Assembly: GCA_023392595.1 (NCBI GenBank)
Contig: JAEVYU010000058.1
Location: forward strand, 1-45,283
Length of the DNA: 45,283 nucleotides
Direction: 5' to 3'
From: Bacillota bacterium
Lineage (GTDB): Bacteria; Bacillota; UBA4882; UBA8346
Translations under genes and position numbers: made by a program
Shown: positions 40,770-45,283 of the stretch, piece by piece
Layout: every line of letters begins with the position of its first letter
Position numbering within the stretch: the first letter of the stretch is position 1
The notes under the pieces: model-generated
What the model was told of the DNA's origin: nothing
Database searches by the model: none
What the model saw: the letters and a program-made list of their open reading frames with translations, nothing else

Positions 40770-41114
40770 ATGGATTATAGCTATGCCGCCCGGCTCGACC
40801 GGGCGAAAGGTATCATCGGCGGAATGACGGCCAATGGGGACAAGCTGGAGAAATGGGGGATTACCCAGCAGTTTATCACCAACCTGACCGCACTGTACAA
40901 CCAGGCCAGTGAAAATGAACAAAAGAAAAACGCCCTCAAAGCCAATACCCAGCAGCTGACCGCCGCCCAGGACCTGTTGATGGAAGAACTGGAAAGCAAT
41001 TGCGCCCTTGTCAAGAAATTGGTCCGCTTCGAGTTGCCCAAGGAATGCTGGCCGGAGTTTGGATTCCGCAAAGGGGAGTATGCCGAGAAAGAGACTGCCG
41101 CAGCAGGGGAATAA
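40770..41114 (+). CDS. Small protein of unknown function, predicted helical
   Basis: A 114-residue protein with an almost perfect ribosome binding site (AAAGGAGGTGA) before ATG 40770. I do not recognise the family. It begins MDYSYAARLDRAKGIIGGMT and has a long helical, possibly coiled-coil, segment (NLTALYNQASENEQKKNALK, then ANTQQLTAAQDLLMEELESN). The C-terminal part contains ELPKECWPEFGFRKGEYAEK. No signal peptide or membrane segment is visible. It stands alone between terminators and repeats. The strong start signal argues that it is expressed. Confidence 0.65.
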   Translation: MDYSYAARLDRAKGIIGGMTANGDKLEKWGITQQFITNLTALYNQASENEQKKNALKANTQQLTAAQDLLMEELESNCALVKKLVRFELPKECWPEFGFRKGEYAEKETAAAGE

Positions 41115-41177
41115 CATGACGGGGTGAGAGAAAGGAATTAATCTGGAAAAAGAAGCTGTCGGATAGTTTGAAATCCA

Positions 41178-41236
41178 AGAGATATACAGTATAGTGCTTC
41201 CATGAATGGGCAAAGGCATATATATTGTATATCTCT
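41178..41236. repeat. Inverted repeat, 14 bp arms (one mismatch)
   Basis: AGAGATATACAGTA (41178-41191) is complementary to TATTGTATATCTCT (41223-41236) except for one base. It could form a hairpin or be a relic of a small mobile element. Confidence 0.6.
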
Positions 41237-41289
41237 ATCAATATTTGGCAGCGGTTGTCTTTTGACCATGAATCCGTGAAGGGAAGACT

Positions 41290-41344
41290 AGTAGAGCGTA
41301 TCGTAAATAAATGGCAATCAAAAATGGGGAAGATACGCTCTACT
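41290..41344. repeat. Perfect inverted repeat, 13 bp arms
   Basis: AGTAGAGCGTATC (41290-41302) and GATACGCTCTACT (41332-41344) are exact complements with a 29-base loop. With the repeat at 41178-41236 and that at 41674-41714 it gives this gene-poor stretch three separate long hairpins. Confidence 0.75.
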
Positions 41345-41673
41345 TAAGTAAAACATTCACAATCATTGAGTAGTTATTTAGAGAACGTTTTACTAGCGCA
41401 TCGTGAAATTGAAAAATAATCCAATAATATTGCCAAAGAAAAGAGGACAAATAAAGGAAGAAATCGAATAAAATAAAAAAAGAACCATAATTTGTAATCG
41501 CCTGGACGAGCAGGCACTCGTTTTCAAGAGAAAAGTCTGCTTCTGGGGTGGGGCTTTATCAAAGGTTATCCACCCTTGATTTTTAGTAAAGTCAAAATTG
41601 AATATGAACCCAAAACGCTTAGTCTCTTTGAAAAAAGAGAACGGGGGATCCAATTTTTACGGGGTGAATGAAT
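41345..41673. other. Non-coding interval
   Basis: This stretch between inverted repeats has AT-rich sequence and short open frames without ribosome binding sites. I see no credible gene, promoter or RNA. Confidence 0.4.
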
Positions 41674-41714
41674 CCACTTTGGAATGGATTGAATCATATC
41701 TTATTCCAAAGTGG
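41674..41714. repeat. Perfect inverted repeat, 12 bp arms
   Basis: CCACTTTGGAAT (41674-41685) and ATTCCAAAGTGG (41703-41714) are exact complements, loop of 17. A CTTTTAG follows, too short for a clear T-run. Confidence 0.7.
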
Positions 41715-41791
41715 CTTTTAGGGTTACTCTACGACCCGAATCCGGCAGCTAACTCCGCCAGCGTTGTCAGAGAGGATACTTTGGTGTTATT

Positions 41792-41823
41792 AAACCATGA
41801 GTTTTTTCTCTCATGGTTTTTTG
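41792..41823 (+). terminator. Intrinsic terminator before the opine dehydrogenase-like gene
   Basis: AAACCATGAG (41792-41801) pairs with CTCATGGTTT (41810-41819), T-rich loop, followed by more T. No gene is recognised directly upstream, so its source transcript is unclear. Confidence 0.65.
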
Positions 41824-41971
41824 CTATTCATTTTTAAATGGGAATTGGCCCAGGGGACTCCGCTACGTTCGAAGGAAGAGTACTATTATTTTCAAATTTT
41901 TGTTGCCTATTTCGGCAGAGAACAAGCTTTGCATTTGGTGGGACGCAGTAAATCGTAAAGGAGGGGTGTCA

Positions 41972-43060
41972 ATGAATCAGCTTCGGTTTGCGGTTCTGGG
42001 AGCGGGCCATGGCGGGATGGCTATGGCAGGATGCTTGGGGCTTATCGGAAACCCGGTGAAAATGTTTAATCGCAGTGAAACGCGGCTCCATCCAATTCAA
42101 GTTGCCGGCGGAATTGAAATGGTAGGCGCCATCGAAGGGTTCGGTAAAGTTGATGTTGCCACCGTCAATATGGCGGAAGTAATGGACGGGGTTGATGGAG
42201 TCATGATTGTGGCTCCCGCAAACGCTCACCGTTATATGGCGACCCAAGTGGCGCCTTTCTTGCAGGATGGGCAATTCATCATTTTAAATCCGGGAAGAAC
42301 CGGAGGGGCCTTTGAATTTAGACAAGTATTAAAGGAGTTCGGGGTCGAAAAAGAGGTCATCATCGGGGAAGCGCAGACTCTTATTTACGCTTGCAGGAAT
42401 ACCAATCCTGCCCAGGTTAAAATTTTTGGAATCAAGAATTCGGTCCCGCTGGCGGCTTTACCCGGAAACCAAACCGTAGAGCTTTTAAAGATAGTTCATC
42501 CGGTATTTCCCCAGTTTGTACCCGGCGATAATGTGGTGAAAACCAGCCTCGATAATATCGGAGCCATATTTCACCCTGCCTTGATGGTATTAAATGCCGC
42601 CCGGATTGAATCGACCCGGGGGGATTTCCAGTTTTATTTTGAAGGGATCACCAAAGCGGTGGCGCAAGTTTTGGAAGCGCTCGACCGGGAAAGGGTATCG
42701 GTGGCGGCGGCCATGGGGATCAAAGCCATGACCGCCAGGGAATGGCTGTATATGGCCTATGACGCCCATGGAAAAACATTGTATGATGCGATTAAAAACA
42801 ATATTGGTTATAAAGGGATTTTAGCGCCGCCGACCATCGATCACCGTTATTTATGGGAAGATGTGCCGATGAGTCTGGTGCCCATTGCTTCGCTGGGAGA
42901 TTTATTGGGAGTGGTTACGCCAACGATCAAACATCTCATTCATCTGGCCGGTTTGATGAATAATTGCGATTATTGGGCCGAGGGACGCACGGTTGAAAAA
43001 ATGGGTCTATCCGATCTGTCCCATAAGCAAATTCGCCGGATTGCCTTGGAGGGCTTTTAA
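41972..43060 (+). CDS. NAD/NADP octopine/opine dehydrogenase-family protein
   Basis: A 362-residue oxidoreductase. ATG 41972 has AAAGGAGGGG before it, whereas the frame open from 41813 has no such site. The Rossmann loop is RFAVLGAGHGGMAMAGCLGL (G-x-G-x-x-G type). The C-terminal octopine-DH domain is recognisable from about residue 170 (DNVVKTSLDNIGAIFHPALM, then LNAARIES) with the His-containing catalytic region. Family members reduce imines formed from an amino acid and a 2-oxo acid, or oxidise the opine back. The next gene starts one base after its stop, so the two proteins likely act in one pathway. The substrate is unknown. Confidence 0.85.
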   Translation: MNQLRFAVLGAGHGGMAMAGCLGLIGNPVKMFNRSETRLHPIQVAGGIEMVGAIEGFGKVDVATVNMAEVMDGVDGVMIVAPANAHRYMATQVAPFLQDGQFIILNPGRTGGAFEFRQVLKEFGVEKEVIIGEAQTLIYACRNTNPAQVKIFGIKNSVPLAALPGNQTVELLKIVHPVFPQFVPGDNVVKTSLDNIGAIFHPALMVLNAARIESTRGDFQFYFEGITKAVAQVLEALDRERVSVAAAMGIKAMTAREWLYMAYDAHGKTLYDAIKNNIGYKGILAPPTIDHRYLWEDVPMSLVPIASLGDLLGVVTPTIKHLIHLAGLMNNCDYWAEGRTVEKMGLSDLSHKQIRRIALEGF

Positions 43061-44581
43061 ATGGAAAAACAACCGAAAAAGATTTGGGGATGTACTATCG
43101 GTAATTGCATCCATGTGGCCGGAATTTTTCGTTTTTTCCAGTTGGCGCAAGCATGCGGATATGAAACCCGTTTTGCGGGAACCGGTTTGGCGGTGGAAAC
43201 GATTCTAGCCGCCTTACAGGAGGAAAAACCGGATTTTATCGCCTTAAGTTACCGGTTGACTCCCCAAGTAGCCGCAGCTATGTTTGGGATATTGAAAGAA
43301 AAGATCAATACCGTCGATACGCGCGTAAAGTGGTTGTTTGGAGGGACACCGCCGGTTTGTGACGAGGCTTCCCGCAGTGGAATATTTGCTGCGGTCTTTA
43401 ATGGTGAGGAAACCGACGATCAGGTGATCCGCTGGCTTAAAGGGGATGGGATGGTGGAGAAAGAGAGGGGCTTTGCCCACGATTTAATTGGGCGAATCCA
43501 TGACCAGGAGCCTTACCCTCTTTTACGGCACCATTTCGGCTTGCCGGACTTGAAGGCCACGATTACGGGAATTCGAACCCTTGCCGAATCCAAAACCGTC
43601 GATGTAATCTCGATCGGGCCGGACCAGAATGCTCAGGAATTTTTCTTTGATCCGGGAAAAATGGCCCCCGGTCAGGACGGCGCCGGAGGCGTTCCCCTGC
43701 GGAAACCGGAAGATTTGCGGCGACTCTATGAAGCATCACGCGCCGGCAACTTCCCGCTGCTCCGGATTTACAGCGGCACCAATGACTTGCTGAAATGGGC
43801 TAAGCTCAGCGTGGAAGAACTCCATAATGCCTGGGGAGCAATTCCGTTATACTGGTACAGCGTACTGGACGGCCGTTCCAAGCGGACTATCGAACGGGCT
43901 GTTGCCGAGAATCAGCAAACAATGGCCTGGTACGGCCGAAAAGGTATCCCAGTGGAGGTCAATGAGGCCCATCACTGGAGTTTGCGCGGGGCCCCCGATG
44001 AGGTTTCCGTTGCTGCGGCTTATTTAGCGGCCTTTAATGCCAAAGCGCAGGGAGTAAGCGATTTTATTTTACAAATGATGTGGAATACCCCGCCTCAAAT
44101 TGAGCCCTGGCGGGATTTTGCGAAAATGCTGGCTAAATTGGACATGGTCCAGATGTTAAAGGACAAGGATTTCCGGATTTGGCGGGAGACCAGAGCGGGA
44201 TTGGCCAGTTTGTCGCCTCATCCCGCTCTGGCCAAGGGGCAATTGGCGGCGTCCACTCTTTTGGCATTGCAAGTCAAACCCCATATCGTCCATGTCGTCG
44301 GTTTTTGCGAAGGGGATCATGCGGCGACTCCGGCGGAAATCATTGAAAGTTGCAATATTGTCAAAGGGGTCATTAAAAACGGGTTGACCGGATTTCCGGA
44401 ATTGACCGGAGATCGCCGGGTACAAGAGCGGAAACAGGAGCTGCTGGATAAGGCGTACCGGATTATTGAAAAAATCGGCGCGCTTCATCCCGGACCGGGA
44501 GCATTGACCCACCCGCCGACTTTGGCGGCCGCGGTTAAAATGGGTCTCCTGAATGCGCCGCAGATATTGAAGGCCGAATAA
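43061..44581 (+). CDS. Cobalamin-binding-domain protein fused to a mutase-like C-terminal part
   Basis: A 506-residue protein with its ribosome binding site (GGAGGG) inside the end of the preceding gene. Residues 8-140 resemble a B12-binding domain: GNCIHVAGIFRFFQLAQACG, then a loop FIALSYRLTP and WLFGGTPP. The cobalamin-ligating motif D-x-H-x-x-G reads C-I-H-V-A-G, so His is kept but Asp is Cys. Residues 170-500 look like a large alpha/beta barrel, somewhat like the catalytic subunits of B12-dependent amino acid mutases (IYSGTNDLLKWA; VEVNEAHHWSLRGAPDEVSV; QMMWNTPP). I cannot name the reaction. Together with the opine dehydrogenase-like protein it may process a modified amino acid. Confidence 0.65.
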   Translation: MEKQPKKIWGCTIGNCIHVAGIFRFFQLAQACGYETRFAGTGLAVETILAALQEEKPDFIALSYRLTPQVAAAMFGILKEKINTVDTRVKWLFGGTPPVCDEASRSGIFAAVFNGEETDDQVIRWLKGDGMVEKERGFAHDLIGRIHDQEPYPLLRHHFGLPDLKATITGIRTLAESKTVDVISIGPDQNAQEFFFDPGKMAPGQDGAGGVPLRKPEDLRRLYEASRAGNFPLLRIYSGTNDLLKWAKLSVEELHNAWGAIPLYWYSVLDGRSKRTIERAVAENQQTMAWYGRKGIPVEVNEAHHWSLRGAPDEVSVAAAYLAAFNAKAQGVSDFILQMMWNTPPQIEPWRDFAKMLAKLDMVQMLKDKDFRIWRETRAGLASLSPHPALAKGQLAASTLLALQVKPHIVHVVGFCEGDHAATPAEIIESCNIVKGVIKNGLTGFPELTGDRRVQERKQELLDKAYRIIEKIGALHPGPGALTHPPTLAAAVKMGLLNAPQILKAE

Positions 44582-44641
44582 GAATTCGGGGTATTTTTAA
44601 GGTGATATCGTATTCTTGCCGGAAGAAGAAGTCAAAGAAGA

Positions 44642-44667
44642 CCCGCTGCCTGAAGGTAGCGGGTTTT
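44642..44667 (+). terminator. Intrinsic terminator after the cobalamin-domain gene
   Basis: CCCGCT (44642-44647) pairs with AGCGGG (44658-44663), with CC/GG inside, then TTTT. It closes the two-gene operon. Confidence 0.75.
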
Positions 44668-45231
44668 GAGTTTGAAGTCTATCGACTCACCCCTTCAGGT
44701 ATCCTATCAATGCCTGACCGGGCATGGTTAAGCGATACTGCGGCCTAACGAAAAGCACGGAAACAGGATGAACATGATTTTATGGATTTACGGGATTTTT
44801 TTTTAAAACACCGACGAATGATTTGTTTTTTTAGGAGCTCAATTCTACCAGGTTTTAATCCTGTAAATCAATCCTGTCTTCGTTAATTTTTTAGGCCGAC
44901 TTTTTCTAAAAAATTCACTGATTATAAAGTTGATTCAGCAAAAGCCCAAAAACGACCCACCCCTCCAGCTTCCTAGATGCAGGTATGAACCGCCAAGCCG
45001 CTCCCCTCCTTTTGACTGTTAGCGAAATTTACGCGCCCAAGGGAGGGGAAGATCTCTCGATGTCGGCTTTTGTTGCAATTGGCCTAAACCATGCCTAGAA
45101 GAAATGCAGCCGCTTGTTGCAGCCTATCGACCTTCCCCTCCCTTTAGCATTTGAATCAGTGCTTTTCCCCCGATTTGCCAGACACTCAGTTAAGAGTATA
45201 AAATATAGACATTAAGGAGCTGAGTGAACTA
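44668..45231. other. Gene-poor interval with a long inverted repeat before an IS element
   Basis: No coding frame is convincing. AAGGGAGGGGAAG (45039-45051) is the exact complement of CTTCCCCTCCCTT (45132-45144). A third related stretch, CTCCCCTCC (45001-45009), could pair with the first arm instead. The region ends in a short leader, with AAGGAG at 45214-45219, before the transposase gene. Confidence 0.6.
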
Positions 45232-45283
45232 GTGGTAAACCGGAAGATTTATACAAAAGAATTTAAAGAACAAGCTGTACAGT
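45232..45283 (+). CDS. IS3-type transposase OrfA, N-terminal fragment
   Basis: The last 52 bases read VNRKIYTKEFKEQAVQ from GTG 45232. The pattern RKIYTKEFKEQAV is the typical opening of the helix-turn-helix OrfA protein of IS3-family (IS150/IS2-like) transposons. AAGGAG lies 12 bases before the start. The rest of the element is outside the window. Confidence 0.75.
   Translation, partial: MVNRKIYTKEFKEQAVQ

Noticed and set aside
41598..41837. Plus-strand open frame of 79 residues
   Set aside because: It runs through a 12-bp inverted repeat and an intrinsic terminator, and has no ribosome binding site. It is unlikely to be a gene.
1..45283. tRNA, rRNA or CRISPR genes
   Set aside because: I looked for cloverleaf-like segments, rRNA core sequences and regular repeat-spacer arrays and found none. 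Short or divergent RNA genes could be missed without a covariance search.

Overview
All recognisable genes in this 45 kb window lie on the + strand. The gene types suggest an anaerobic Firmicute with an outer membrane (diderm). The evidence is AGGAGG-type ribosome binding sites with frequent TTG/GTG starts, YesM/YesN-type signalling, a MerR promoter with a 19-bp spacer, oxygen-sensitive Fe-S enzymes, and a predicted outer-membrane beta-barrel that ends in Phe. A Hydrogenispora/Limnochordia-like lineage is possible, but that placement is a guess.

Layout. (1) 1-4.7 kb: the end of an IS5-like element sits directly on a 5'-truncated MMPL/RND exporter, followed by a LolA-like periplasmic protein and a DUF1302-like outer-membrane barrel. 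(2) 4.8-6.4 kb: a MerR regulator and an isoprenylcysteine methyltransferase-like protein. (3) 6.7-16.7 kb: a cytoplasmic sulfatase, a YesM/YesN two-component pair, a 630-bp leader rich in hairpins, and a SsuABC/TauABC-like importer with two different permeases and two different ATPases. (4) 17.0-17.8 kb: a complete subclass-B1 metallo-beta-lactamase behind a BlaI/CopY-like operator. (5) 17.8-29.5 kb: sulfur genes that share a Rrf2/CymR-like promoter box: cysK plus a short HemA-like gene, a sulfate-binding protein, and a long operon (ridA, sulfonate-type binding protein, LUD protein, a radical-SAM gene remnant, PNPOx-like protein, radical SAM protein, DszB-like desulfinase, two permeases, one ATPase). 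(6) 29.8-40 kb: cysTWA followed by a complete inorganic sulfur assimilation set (CysD, CysN with a degenerate CysC domain, CysH, a small siroheme sulfite reductase, TusA-like protein) and a protein-thiocarboxylate homocysteine pathway (HcyS-like carrier, MetY, HcyF-like adenylyltransferase, HcyD-like JAMM protease). (7) 40-45.3 kb: tandem and inverted repeats, a small unknown gene, an opine dehydrogenase-like gene coupled to a cobalamin-binding-domain protein, and the start of an IS3-type transposase.

How the genes work together. The core of the window is sulfur acquisition. Sulfate enters by Sbp-CysTWA and is activated to APS by CysDN. CysH, which has the Cys pairs of APS reductases, reduces APS directly, which fits the loss of the kinase P-loop in the CysC-like tail of CysN. 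Sulfite is reduced by the siroheme enzyme. Sulfide is then fixed by CysK into cysteine, or carried as an HcyS thiocarboxylate for MetY to make homocysteine. The 21.5-29.5 kb operon looks like a parallel organosulfur scavenging route.

The most interesting candidate is the 21.5-29.5 kb operon. It encodes a cytoplasmic protein that resembles the Rhodococcus desulfinase DszB, including Cys, His and Arg at the catalytic positions. None of DszA, DszC or any other oxygenase is nearby. Instead there are a radical SAM protein with unusual cysteine spacing, a LUD protein and a flavin-type PNPOx-like protein. I infer an oxygen-independent C-S desulfurisation system. This rests on reading motifs by eye; no database search was run.
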